The notes beneath the pieces are model-generated. The model was given only the letters and a program-made list of their open reading frames with translations, made no database searches and had not been told where the DNA came from. From Bradyrhizobium sp. 1 (GTDB lineage: Bacteria; Pseudomonadota; Alphaproteobacteria; Rhizobiales; Xanthobacteraceae), in the NCBI RefSeq assembly GCF_023073315.1, contig NZ_JADPJH010000037.1, positions 105,299 to 169,298 on the forward strand: a stretch of DNA of 64,000 nucleotides. Direction: 5' to 3'. Made by a program: the position numbers and the translations under genes. Position 1 is the stretch's first letter. Each line of letters starts with the position of its first letter. Of the stretch, positions 17,675 to 25,536 are shown piece after piece.

Positions 17675-17776
17675 AGAGCGTTTTCGAGCGAAGTGGACAC
17701 CGGTTCGCGTCAAGAAAGCGCGCTAAAATAAAAGACTAGAGCTTCCTTTCCGATTCTATCGGAACGGAAGCTCTAG
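17675..17776. repeat. Dispersed palindromic repeat at a convergent junction
   Basis: A conserved flank (AGAGCGTTTTCGAGCGAAG, then TGGACACCGGTTCGCGT) is followed by an imperfect hairpin at 17736-17776 that starts CTAGAGCTTCC and ends GGAAGCTCTAG. I recognise this combination as a repeat found many times in Bradyrhizobium genomes. The hairpin overlaps the 3' end of the ligase gene and supplies its stop codon and roughly its last ten codons. Confidence 0.75.
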
Positions 17777-19040
17777 CTTGCGCCTTCAGCGCCATGCCGC
17801 CGGCGACCCCGACACCGAGCACATACATCCAGCCCTCGTGGAAATCGAACAAATGCGAGTTCAGCAGCGAGCTCGCGATGTTCTGCACGACGACCACGAG
17901 GCCGATCCAGGCGGCAAGGCCTTCGCCGGGGAACAGGCGAAGCTGCGCGATCCACATCGCGTAGAGCAGGATGACGCCCAGCACGCCCCACTGCACCGCG
18001 ACGTTGAGGGTCTGGTTGTGCGGATTGCTGACGATTTCCGCATCGAGGCTGCTCTTGCCAGTGGCGGCGCGCTCGAATTGCCGTTTGATCGCGCCGGTGC
18101 CGTGGCCGATCAGAGGGGCCTCGGCAAAGGCATGCAGCGCCTTGCGCCAATAGGTCAGCCGCTGCGCGGTCGATGCGCGGCTGATGTCCTCATGGCCATG
18201 GCGGTATTCGATGGCGACGTCGGTGACGCGCTGGCGCAGATAGGGCGATGTCGTCCAGGCGAGCGCGCTTGCGGCGACCGTGCCTGCGAGCAGGACCACC
18301 GTCGCCCGCCGGCCGAGATGTTTCCAGGCAAGCAAGGCCAGCAGCACCGGGATGCAGAGCAGGGCCGTGCGGCTTGACGCCACGAACACCATGTTGGTGG
18401 CGAACAGCAGCATCAGCGCCAGGCAAGCGGCTGTTGCGGCCATGCTTCCACCGCGCCAGAAAGTCAGCGCGGGCAGCGCAAGCGCAAAGGCGCACAGCGT
18501 GAACTCCTGGCTCTGGTCGATGTAGTTTTTGACGGGAACGCCTGATGATGCCGTCGCGGTGATCTTCCAGGCGGGATCGAACAGCACGATCCAGGAGTAG
18601 AGCGCAAGCAGCGCACATGAGGCGAGAAAGGCGAGACACACCTGGAAGCCGCGCTCGGATCGGTCAAAATGATAGAGCAGCGGTGGAATCAGCACGAGCT
18701 TTGCAACCGGCTTGATCGCGTGCAGCCGGTCCGGCCAGTCGCCGTCCGACCACAGCGTGCCCACGAGCGCGAGCAGCAGGAAAGCAAAGGGCAGGGCCAA
18801 CGCCGGCCGTGTCAGCTCGCGCGCATAGTCGCGCCAGTCGATGCTCGGCGTCACCGCGAGCAGCCAGAGCCCGACGAAGATCGAAGGCGCCGTGGTCGAC
18901 CAGGGCAGCGATGCCGCGATCAGCATGACCAGCACATCAGCCGCCCGGACCAGCGCGGCCGAATGGCCCAAAGCCTGCCATCGGCGACGCAGGTCGCCCG
19001 GACCGGCCGGACCGGACAATACGGCAGGTTCAGCGATCAT
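17736..19040 (-). CDS. O-antigen ligase / Wzy-type polymerase family membrane protein
   Basis: The protein has 434 residues from the ATG at 19040, which lies 10 bases after the preceding glycosyltransferase stop. A longer frame to 19154 would overlap that gene. It has about ten transmembrane segments and a large periplasmic loop with HNQTLNVAVQWGVLG, the hallmark histidine-containing loop of the Wzy_C/O-antigen ligase domain. The family joins undecaprenyl-linked polysaccharide to lipid A-core or other acceptors, or polymerises repeats, on the periplasmic side. It is last in the polysaccharide operon. The final residues (about SVPIESERKL) are encoded by a dispersed repeat hairpin. Confidence 0.8.
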   Translation of the reverse strand: MIAEPAVLSGPAGPGDLRRRWQALGHSAALVRAADVLVMLIAASLPWSTTAPSIFVGLWLLAVTPSIDWRDYARELTRPALALPFAFLLLALVGTLWSDGDWPDRLHAIKPVAKLVLIPPLLYHFDRSERGFQVCLAFLASCALLALYSWIVLFDPAWKITATASSGVPVKNYIDQSQEFTLCAFALALPALTFWRGGSMAATAACLALMLLFATNMVFVASSRTALLCIPVLLALLAWKHLGRRATVVLLAGTVAASALAWTTSPYLRQRVTDVAIEYRHGHEDISRASTAQRLTYWRKALHAFAEAPLIGHGTGAIKRQFERAATGKSSLDAEIVSNPHNQTLNVAVQWGVLGVILLYAMWIAQLRLFPGEGLAAWIGLVVVVQNIASSLLNSHLFDFHEGWMYVLGVGVAGGMALKAQARASVPIESERKL

Positions 19041-19050
19041 CTGGATGCGC

Positions 19051-20430
19051 TTACCGTGCCGCGACCAGCCGTTCCCTCGGCCTCTCATGGCCGAGGAAAT
19101 CGCGGGCCTGGGTCTCGAAGCCGAACCGCTCGGCAAGCTCGTGGCGCCTCGCACGGATCTTGCCGCGGTATTCCTCCTGCCGCGTCAGCACGCGGGTGAT
19201 CGAGGCCGCAATGGAGTCGGTCGAGAACGGGTCGAAATAGTCGGCGAGCTCGCCCGCGACCTCGCGGAACACCGCGATATCCGAGCACAGCACCGGCGTG
19301 TTCGCGGCCAGCGCCTCGATGATCGGCACGCCAAAGCCTTCGGCAAAGCTCGGCATGATGAGGCCGTGCGCCTCCGCGATCAGGGCAGCCTTCTCATGCT
19401 CGTCGACATAGCCCGCAAAACGGACGTTCGGCGGGAGATTGCGCATCCGGCTGATCTCGCCGGCATAGCCGATCACGACGAGATCGGCCTGCGGCACGCC
19501 ACGGAAGGCGCGGATGACGGTGGCGACGTTCTTGCGCGGCTCGTTCGAGACAATCACGACAAAGCTCGGCCGCCCCGGACGCCCCGACGGGGCTGGCAGG
19601 TGCAGGACATCCGGGGCGTCGAACCGGGTGCGGGGATACACGACCCGCGCCGGCAGGTGCGCAAATTGCGGCAACAGTTCCCTGAACCGCATCATGCTAT
19701 AGTTTGAAACGAAGGCGAGCTCGTCGGCCTGCCGCAGGCTGGTGAGGAGCCGCGGCAGGAACAGCCGCGTGGCGACGTCGCTGAGTTTGAGGTCGGTGAG
19801 CGGCAGCAAGTCGTGGACCACGCAGATCACCTTGGCATCCGGCTTGCGCCGGATCGCCACCCGCGTCGGGGTGTCGACAACGATGACGTCGTAGTCGCGC
19901 GCATCGACCTGCGGCGGCGGCAGCAGGAAGAAGGCCGAGGAATCCTGATAGCTGTAGAAGCCGGGCTCGAGCTGGAACTCGCGAAACAATTCGAGATGGC
20001 GCAGGTCCGGCGGGACGTATTCGAGAGCGGCGGTTTTGTTCTCGATCACCCGGGCGTGCAGGCCACGCAGGCCGATGGCGCGCAGGAAGCACAGCACATA
20101 GTCCCACGACACCGACATGGTGGCCTTGTGGCGGAGCCAGTCGAGCGTACGCCGCAAGCCGTTGCGCGTCACCGGCTCGCTCATGTTGATCTCGTCGAGG
20201 AAACGATACAGCGCGAGCAGCTCGATGTTGCGCGATTGCGCCGGAAACAGTTTTGTGCGCCGCTCACGCTGGCGCAGCTTGCGATAACGCCTGTTGGTCT
20301 CCACCAGTAGCGTCAGCTCGTGACCCTCAGCCGCGAGCGAGCGCATCAATTCGCGCGTGAAGTGAAAGATTCCGCGCTTGTGGTTAGGCTCGCCCAGCGC
20401 TTCTGAGACGACGAGGATGTTCTGTTTCAT
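19051..20430 (-). CDS. Glycosyltransferase, GT4 family (long N-terminal region)
   Basis: The protein has 459 residues. The C-terminal half is a GT-B Glycos_transf_1 domain, with FVVIVSNEPRKNVATVIRAF and the E-x7-E segment FAEGFGVPIIEALAANTPVL that binds the nucleotide sugar. The N-terminal half is longer than usual and includes VVHDLLPLTDL and an unusual 80-residue stretch around the text LLALYRFLDEINM. It should add a sugar to a lipid-linked glycan on the cytoplasmic face. It overlaps the upstream ABC ATPase gene by 4 bases (ATGA), which indicates translational coupling in the polysaccharide operon. Confidence 0.85.
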   Translation of the reverse strand: MKQNILVVSEALGEPNHKRGIFHFTRELMRSLAAEGHELTLLVETNRRYRKLRQRERRTKLFPAQSRNIELLALYRFLDEINMSEPVTRNGLRRTLDWLRHKATMSVSWDYVLCFLRAIGLRGLHARVIENKTAALEYVPPDLRHLELFREFQLEPGFYSYQDSSAFFLLPPPQVDARDYDVIVVDTPTRVAIRRKPDAKVICVVHDLLPLTDLKLSDVATRLFLPRLLTSLRQADELAFVSNYSMMRFRELLPQFAHLPARVVYPRTRFDAPDVLHLPAPSGRPGRPSFVVIVSNEPRKNVATVIRAFRGVPQADLVVIGYAGEISRMRNLPPNVRFAGYVDEHEKAALIAEAHGLIMPSFAEGFGVPIIEALAANTPVLCSDIAVFREVAGELADYFDPFSTDSIAASITRVLTRQEEYRGKIRARRHELAERFGFETQARDFLGHERPRERLVAAR

Positions 20431-21167
20431 GCGCGTTTCTCGTGGAGCTCAAAGGCGTGAGGGGCGGGCGGCTCGACCGCGACGGTCGAAGCGATGCGGC
20501 CGTGATCGAGATTGATGATGCTGGAGCAGGTGCGGCGCAGCAGCGGCTGGTCGTGCGAGGCGATGATCACGATCGCGGCCTGCGACACCAGGTTCAACAG
20601 CCGCCCCTCGGCCTTCTCGGCAAAGTGCTCGTCGACCACGCTGAGCCATTCGTCGAGCAGGAGGATGTCGGCCGGAAAGGCGGTGGCGGTCGCGAACAGC
20701 ACCCGCATCAGCATTCCCGAGGAGAACATCCGCAGCGGCAGCCGCTGCATGCGCGTTTCGAGCTCGGTGAAGGCCCAGATCTCGTCGATGACGCTGCGGG
20801 TCGGCTTGCGCCCGCTGATCCGCAGCAGCAGCGCGATGTTGTCCTCGGCGACGAAATCCAGGTTGACGCCGGCGTTCAGGCCGAGCAGGGGCATGACGTT
20901 GCCCTGCACCGCGATGCTGCCGCTGCTTGGCGGGTAGACGCCGGCGATCAGCCGCAACAGTGTCGATTTGCCGGAGCCGTTGGGACCGGCAAGCCCGATG
21001 CGGGCGCCGGCTTCGGCCTCGATCGTGACGTTGTCGACGGCGCGGATGATTCGCATCTCGCCCGGCTCACGGATGAGATGACCGAGCAGCCGCCGCTTCA
21101 GCGAGAAGTCGTAGGCGCCGTAGAGCGGGTAGTCGAGACAGATGTTGCGGAGGCTGATCGAGACCAT
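20427..21167 (-). CDS. Polysaccharide ABC exporter ATP-binding protein (KpsT/Wzt type)
   Basis: The protein has 246 residues. Walker A is GLAGPNGSGKSTLL, the signature region is MFSSGMLMRVLFA and Walker B is ADILLLDEWLS, all typical of the KpsT/RfbE polysaccharide-export ATPases. It has no C-terminal carbohydrate-binding extension of the long Wzt type. It powers export of a finished glycan through the ABC-2 permease, which here is fused to the upstream glycosyltransferase. It starts 3 bases after that gene and overlaps the next by 4 bases. Confidence 0.9.
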   Translation of the reverse strand: MVSISLRNICLDYPLYGAYDFSLKRRLLGHLIREPGEMRIIRAVDNVTIEAEAGARIGLAGPNGSGKSTLLRLIAGVYPPSSGSIAVQGNVMPLLGLNAGVNLDFVAEDNIALLLRISGRKPTRSVIDEIWAFTELETRMQRLPLRMFSSGMLMRVLFATATAFPADILLLDEWLSVVDEHFAEKAEGRLLNLVSQAAIVIIASHDQPLLRRTCSSIINLDHGRIASTVAVEPPAPHAFELHEKRA

Positions 21168-21170
21168 GCG

Positions 21171-23102
21171 TCAGATCCAGAATGCGGCTTTGCGCAGGTT
21201 GACCAGCGTCAGGACGCTCGCACAGATCAGGAGCGCGAGTGCGACCAGCACATAGATGATGCTGACGGGATCGACATGGCCGCCCGCCAGCGGCTCGCGC
21301 CACACCGCGAACAGATGCGTCAGCGGGTTGAGCCGCATCACCGTCGAACGGTGGTTGATCATGTCGGACGACCAGATCACGGGCGAGGCGAGAAAGGCCA
21401 GCATCAGCGTGGATTCGATGATCGGCTTGAGGTCGCGATAGCGTGTCGCCAAGGCGCCGAGGACGAGGCTCAGGGCAAAGGTGCAGGCGATGAAGAGAAG
21501 CAGGCCGGGCAGTGCCGCCAGCGCATGAGAGAGGTCGTGTGGCGAGATGACGAGCCAGAGCAGCAGCGGCACGCAGGCGTTATGCAGCGCGAACAGCGCC
21601 TGGCGGAACGTGCATTGCAGGAGGAAGATGACCGGCGGCAGCGCACGGTCGCGGATCAGGCTTGCCGAGTTTTGCAACGCTGTGGTCGCATCGAGCACCA
21701 CGCTGTTGAGGAAGGTCCAGGCCGTCATCGACAGCGCCAGCATCGGCAGACGCACCAGCATGCTGGCGTTCGACATTTGGCCGATCACCGAGCCCAGCAC
21801 CGCGACCACGATCGCCATCTGGAGCGACATCCAGAACGGGCCGAGCAGCGAGCGGACGTAGCGGTGCCGCATGTCGGACCAAGCCAGCGCTGCTGCGATC
21901 CGCACCGTGTCCAGCCAGCCGGTCGCCGGCACCGGCGCACAAGTCGCCGATCGCTCCTCGCAGGATGCAGTGACGGCGTTGCGGTAGACGGTCTCCATGC
22001 CCTCCCTGAAGGCCGTGGCCGAATAACGGGTGAAGGCGCGCGTGCGTGCCGAAAGTCCCATCCGGCGGCGCCGCTCGGGATCGCGGATCAGGGTGTCGAT
22101 GGCCTCACCCAGCTTCTCCGCGTCGCCGGGCGGCACGGTAATCGCCTCCATGCCATGGCGGGCGACGTGCGGCACCGCCGTGTCGAGCGCCGTGTTGACG
22201 ACCGGTCGGCCGGCGGCCATGGCTTCGAGCTGGACCAGCCCGAAGGTCTCGGCATTGGTCACCGACGGCATCACGAAGACGTCGGACAGGCACATCAGCT
22301 TGATGCGCTCGCTGTCGCTCACCGAGCCGAGCAGGCGGACGCGCTCACCGAGGCCGAGTTCCTGGATCAGTTGCTCGAGCCGCGGCCGCTCGGCGCCCTC
22401 GCCGATGATCCAGGTCTCGAAATTGTGCGCAGCCGCCGCGCGGATCAGGACGTCAAAACCCTTGTAGGGCACGAGCCGGCCGCAGGCGAGCACGAGCCGG
22501 CCGCGATCGTTGACGTGGTGCGGCTCGATCTTCGAGCAGTCATAGAAGCTGGTGTCGATGCCGAACGGCACGACGTGGCACTTGTCCTCGAATTCACGCA
22601 ATAGCGCCGTGTTGTCGACCAGCACGTGGTCCGAGACGATGATCGCCTTGGCGCGGCGCAGCGTCCGCCGCATCAAGGGTTCGATGAACCAGCGCAGGCC
22701 GGCATGGGTGACGATGTCGGCGTGCCAGTGCACCACCAGCGGCCGCCTGGCGCCGAATCCGAAGGCGAAGACGAGATCGGCGAGCGGGAAGGGAGCGTGG
22801 AGGGCGAGCAGATCGTGCTCGGCGATCTTGCGCCACAGACGCCAGGGATAAGCGGGGGCGGCGGGCAGCGACAGCACATTGCCGAACGAGCGCACGCGCT
22901 CGACCGGCACGTCGTTGACGACGATCTCGCGCCGTTCAGCCGATTGCGAACAGACCAGCACGGCAGAGGCGAAAGCGTCCTTCAGGCTGGTGCAGATGTC
23001 GCGGATCACCGTGAGCGTGCCGCCGAACAGGTCGGGATAGTAGATCTTGAAGATGTGCAGCACCGACGGGCGGCGCGGGGTTTCGTTGATGTGATGCATC
23101 AT
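21171..23102 (-). CDS. Fusion protein: GT4 glycosyltransferase + ABC-2 polysaccharide export permease
   Basis: The protein has 643 residues with two domains that are normally separate. Residues 1 to about 385 are a GT-B glycosyltransferase: VLHIFKIYYPDLFGG, HWHADIVTHAG, VVPFGIDTSFYD, LACGRLVPYKGFDVLI and ETFGLVQLEAMAAGRPVV (E-x7-E). Residues about 395-643 are an ABC-2/KpsM-Wzm permease: SDMRHRYVRSLLGPFWMSLQ, then about six membrane helices, including SPVIWSSDMINHRSTVMRLN. The frame is continuous and no stop separates the parts. The fusion would tether a sugar-adding enzyme to the exporter channel. The matching ATPase starts 3 bases downstream. A 53-codon membrane-peptide ORF ends 5 bases upstream. 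Confidence 0.88.
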   Translation of the reverse strand: MMHHINETPRRPSVLHIFKIYYPDLFGGTLTVIRDICTSLKDAFASAVLVCSQSAERREIVVNDVPVERVRSFGNVLSLPAAPAYPWRLWRKIAEHDLLALHAPFPLADLVFAFGFGARRPLVVHWHADIVTHAGLRWFIEPLMRRTLRRAKAIIVSDHVLVDNTALLREFEDKCHVVPFGIDTSFYDCSKIEPHHVNDRGRLVLACGRLVPYKGFDVLIRAAAAHNFETWIIGEGAERPRLEQLIQELGLGERVRLLGSVSDSERIKLMCLSDVFVMPSVTNAETFGLVQLEAMAAGRPVVNTALDTAVPHVARHGMEAITVPPGDAEKLGEAIDTLIRDPERRRRMGLSARTRAFTRYSATAFREGMETVYRNAVTASCEERSATCAPVPATGWLDTVRIAAALAWSDMRHRYVRSLLGPFWMSLQMAIVVAVLGSVIGQMSNASMLVRLPMLALSMTAWTFLNSVVLDATTALQNSASLIRDRALPPVIFLLQCTFRQALFALHNACVPLLLWLVISPHDLSHALAALPGLLLFIACTFALSLVLGALATRYRDLKPIIESTLMLAFLASPVIWSSDMINHRSTVMRLNPLTHLFAVWREPLAGGHVDPVSIIYVLVALALLICASVLTLVNLRKAAFWI

Positions 23103-23107
23103 GTTGG

Positions 23108-23269
23108 TCAGCCTGCGAGAAGCGCGGCAACGAACGGCGCGGCCAGCACCGAGATGAAGATGACTCCGCGCAGCAGCGCCGGCAGCATCGGCTCGATCGC
23201 GCCGCGCGCCCGGGCGGGAACCTGCAAAGCATGCAGCGAGCTGGAATTGCGGACCAAGCGGTCTGCCAT
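23108..23269 (-). CDS. Small membrane protein, first ORF of polysaccharide operon (53 aa)
   Basis: ATG at 23269 opens a 53-codon frame whose stop is 5 bases before the glycosyltransferase-permease start. AAAGGGA lies about 9 bases upstream of the ATG. The N-terminal half is polar and basic (MADRLVRNSSSLHALQ, PARARG). The C-terminal half is one hydrophobic helix (LLRGVIFISVLAAPFVAALL), which predicts a single-pass, cytoplasmic-N protein. It lies about 35 bases downstream of a strong promoter that would drive the whole operon, so it is very probably transcribed. No family is recognised; an exporter accessory subunit is a guess. Confidence 0.55.
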   Translation of the reverse strand: MADRLVRNSSSLHALQVPARARGAIEPMLPALLRGVIFISVLAAPFVAALLAG

Positions 23270-23309
23270 GGTTGTGAGTCCCTTTACGTCGCGCCCCTCA
23301 GTGGCGTCT

Positions 23310-23338
23310 CATATATGTGGGAAAATTTACCACGTCAA
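23310..23338 (-). promoter_or_regulatory. Sigma-70-type promoter of the polysaccharide operon
   Basis: On the minus strand TTGACG (23338-23333) and TATATG (23315-23310) are separated by exactly 17 bases. GTGG-N9-CCAC (23317-23333) is an inverted repeat inside the spacer and could be an operator. Confidence 0.7.
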
Positions 23339-23360
23339 TCTAGAACTGGGAAAAGTGGGA

Positions 23361-23389
23361 TTGTGTCCCACGCGCGGCATCGGTACAAT
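23361..23389 (+). promoter_or_regulatory. Promoter of the DUF6502 gene, probably giving leaderless mRNA
   Basis: TTGTGT (23361-23366), a 17-base spacer and TACAAT (23384-23389) form a good promoter. The ATG begins 7 bases after the -10, where transcription should start, and there is no Shine-Dalgarno sequence. The palindrome GTGGGA-TTGTG-TCCCAC (23355-23371) overlaps the -35 and may be an operator. Confidence 0.65.
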
Positions 23390-23395
23390 TCAGAC

Positions 23396-24298
23396 ATGAA
23401 TGCCAAGTCCGGGTCCAAAGCAGCGGCGCCACAGCCGAACGCTGCCGAGAAGCTGCACGCGCCGCTGGCGCGGCTGCTGCGCCCGCTCGTGCGGCTGTGC
23501 ATCCGCAGTGGCATGACCTTTCCGGCGCTGGCCCAATTGCTTCGCGAGCTTTTCGTCAACGTCGCCGAGCACGATTTCCCGCTGGAAGGAAAGGAGCAGA
23601 CCGACAGCCGCGTCAGCCTGCTCACCGGCATCCACCGCAAGGAGGTGGCGCGGTTGCGCGGCGCGGGCGCGCCCGTGAACGAGACGCCCGCGGCGGTGTC
23701 GCTGACCAGCGCCGTGATCGCGCGCTGGCTCGCCGCGCCTGAGTTCACCGACGCGAAGGGCGAGCCGGTGGCACTGCCGCGCACGGCGGAGGGCGATTCG
23801 CCGTCATTCGAGCAGCTGGTCGCTTCTGTCACCAAAGACGTGCGCCCGCGCGCGGTGCTCGATGAATGGGTCGACCGCAAGCTCGTGAACATCAATGAGA
23901 ATGACGAGATCGAGCTGGTCGAAGCGGCTTTCGTCCCGAGCGGCGGGGACGACAGCAAATGGCACTATCTCGGCCGCAATCTGCACGACCATATCGCAGC
24001 GGCCGAACAGAACGTCTCAGGCGCAGCGCCGCGCTTCCTCGAACGCGCGGTGCACTACAACAACATCTCGCCGAAGCTGGCGCGGCGCCTCGAGGCGCGC
24101 TCGCGCGAGCTTGCCATGGACGCGCTGAAGACCGCCAACCGCGAAGCCAACCGCGCGCTTGCCAAGGACAAGGGGGGTGACGCCCGCTGGAATTTCGGCA
24201 TCTACATCTATAGCGAGGACGCCGACGAAGAGGGCGAGGCCAAAGAAGGCAGCAAGGAAAGCAGCAAAGAGAGCGGCAAGGAGGGCGGTTCCTCATGA
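23396..24298 (+). CDS. DUF6502 family protein (uncharacterised)
   Basis: The protein has 300 residues from ATG 23396. An in-frame start at 23231 would put the gene across two promoters and is rejected. The N-terminal part (PLARLLRPLVRLCIRSGMTFPALAQLLRELFVNVAE) and QTDSRVSLLTGIHRKEVARLRG match what I recall of the DUF6502 family; the second block resembles a winged-helix or regulatory segment. The C-terminus is an acidic/Lys/Ser-rich tail of about 25 residues (EGSKESSKESGKEGG). No enzymatic motif and no membrane helix are seen. The stop overlaps the ATG of the DUF5666 gene by 4 bases, so the two are tightly coupled and probably work together. The assignment comes from memory of the family, not a search. 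Confidence 0.7.
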   Translation: MNAKSGSKAAAPQPNAAEKLHAPLARLLRPLVRLCIRSGMTFPALAQLLRELFVNVAEHDFPLEGKEQTDSRVSLLTGIHRKEVARLRGAGAPVNETPAAVSLTSAVIARWLAAPEFTDAKGEPVALPRTAEGDSPSFEQLVASVTKDVRPRAVLDEWVDRKLVNINENDEIELVEAAFVPSGGDDSKWHYLGRNLHDHIAAAEQNVSGAAPRFLERAVHYNNISPKLARRLEARSRELAMDALKTANREANRALAKDKGGDARWNFGIYIYSEDADEEGEAKEGSKESSKESGKEGGSS

Positions 24299-25491
24299 GC
24301 CGGCCGCCGCTCATCTCCCGCCGTCTGCTGCTGACGGGGTTCTGGCTCGCCGGCACGGCGATCGCCCGCGCGCAGGTCAAGCGCGGCACCGATCAGGGCA
24401 TCGGCGGCACCGGCATCACGCGCGGCGATGATCACGGTATCGGCGGCACCGGCATCGTCGGCGTGATCCAGCGTTTCGGCAGCATCTACGTCAACGGCGA
24501 GCGCGTCACCTATGCGAGCGACGTGCCTGTCAGGATCGACGGCGAGGCGGCGAGCCCCAAGGCGCTGCGCATCGGCCAACTCGCCCGTGTGGTCGCAACC
24601 CGTCAGGCCGACGGCACCCTCGTCACGCGCAACATCACGATCGCAAGCGAGGTCTCGGGGCCGATCGAGCAGGTGAAGGGCAACGAGTTGACGGTGCTCG
24701 GCCAGAAGATCGTCGCGAGCGGCAAGGAGAGCAAGCTTCGTGCGGGCACGCAGGTGGCCGTCTACGGCTTGCGCCGCACCGACGGCGTCATCGTCGCAAG
24801 CCTGGTCGAGCCCCGGCGCGAGGCGACCGAGCGTGTCACCGGTCTGGTCGTGCGCGGGCCCGATGGCTTGCGCATTGGCGGGCTGAAGCTCAGCGGCGTC
24901 GATCCGTTGCTGGTCGGCCAGCGCGTCCAGATCGAAGGTAGTGCGAGCCAGGGCGCGATGCAGGCCGCGCGCACGCGGATCGACGATTTCTCGGATCTCG
25001 TCGGCGCGAGCCGCCTCTCGATCGAAGCCTATGTGCAGCGTGCGGGCGCGAACCTCCGGCTTGGCTCCGGGCTCGTTGCCCGTGACGGCTCACGGTTCGG
25101 TCCCGCGGCCGGTGAAGCGCGCATGGTGCTGAACGGCGTGTTCGACCGCTCGCGCGGCCTCCAGCTCGATTCCGCGCAAGCCATAGGCAACGGGACGGGA
25201 GCGCCGACGCAGGGGCCTGGGGGGACCGGCAATCCCGGCCGGTCGCCTGGCGGCGGCTCGATCCTGCATCCGAACAGCGGTACGACCAATTCGGGCGGTG
25301 GCCAGCCCGGTGCACCCGGTGCGCCTGCGCCGGGAGCAAGTCCGACGCCGGGCTCCGCGCCGACAGGGCCAAGCGGCCCGTCGGGTCCCGGCGGTCTTGG
25401 CTCGCCCGGCGGGTCGATGGGACCTGGCGGCGGAATGGGTGGGGGTGGCTTCGGTGGTCCCGGAGGCGGGATGGGCGGCGGCCGGCGCTGA
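24295..25491 (+). CDS. Secreted DUF5666 domain protein with Gly/Pro-rich tail
   Basis: The protein has 398 residues. The N-terminus has twin arginine-like basic residues and a hydrophobic core (SRRLLLTGFWLAGTAIARAQ), so it is exported, possibly by Tat. There follow two copies of the motif GIGGTGI (in DQGIGGTGI and DHGIGGTGI), then several DUF5666-type beta repeats (IQRFGSIYVNGERV, IEQVKGNELTVLGQKI, VTGLVVRGPDGLRIGG) at about 50-290. The last 100 residues are almost only Gly, Pro, Ser and Ala and should be disordered. The function is unknown. It is translationally coupled to the DUF6502 gene. Confidence 0.72.
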   Translation: MSRPPLISRRLLLTGFWLAGTAIARAQVKRGTDQGIGGTGITRGDDHGIGGTGIVGVIQRFGSIYVNGERVTYASDVPVRIDGEAASPKALRIGQLARVVATRQADGTLVTRNITIASEVSGPIEQVKGNELTVLGQKIVASGKESKLRAGTQVAVYGLRRTDGVIVASLVEPRREATERVTGLVVRGPDGLRIGGLKLSGVDPLLVGQRVQIEGSASQGAMQAARTRIDDFSDLVGASRLSIEAYVQRAGANLRLGSGLVARDGSRFGPAAGEARMVLNGVFDRSRGLQLDSAQAIGNGTGAPTQGPGGTGNPGRSPGGGSILHPNSGTTNSGGGQPGAPGAPAPGASPTPGSAPTGPSGPSGPGGLGSPGGSMGPGGGMGGGGFGGPGGGMGGGRR

Positions 25492-25536
25492 GGGAACCCA
25501 GGTCGGTCGCATTGCGTGGTGCCCCGTGTGTGGTCA

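Noticed and set aside
20442..22604. A 720-codon open frame on the plus strand across the polysaccharide genes
   Set aside because: It is the antisense shadow of well-supported minus-strand genes. Its translation is Arg/Gln/His-rich with no family motif, as expected from high-GC codon bias.
23231..23395. Longer start for the DUF6502 protein at 23231
   Set aside because: It would cross the divergent promoter and the 53-aa ORF. The ATG at 23396 fits the promoter and the family start better.
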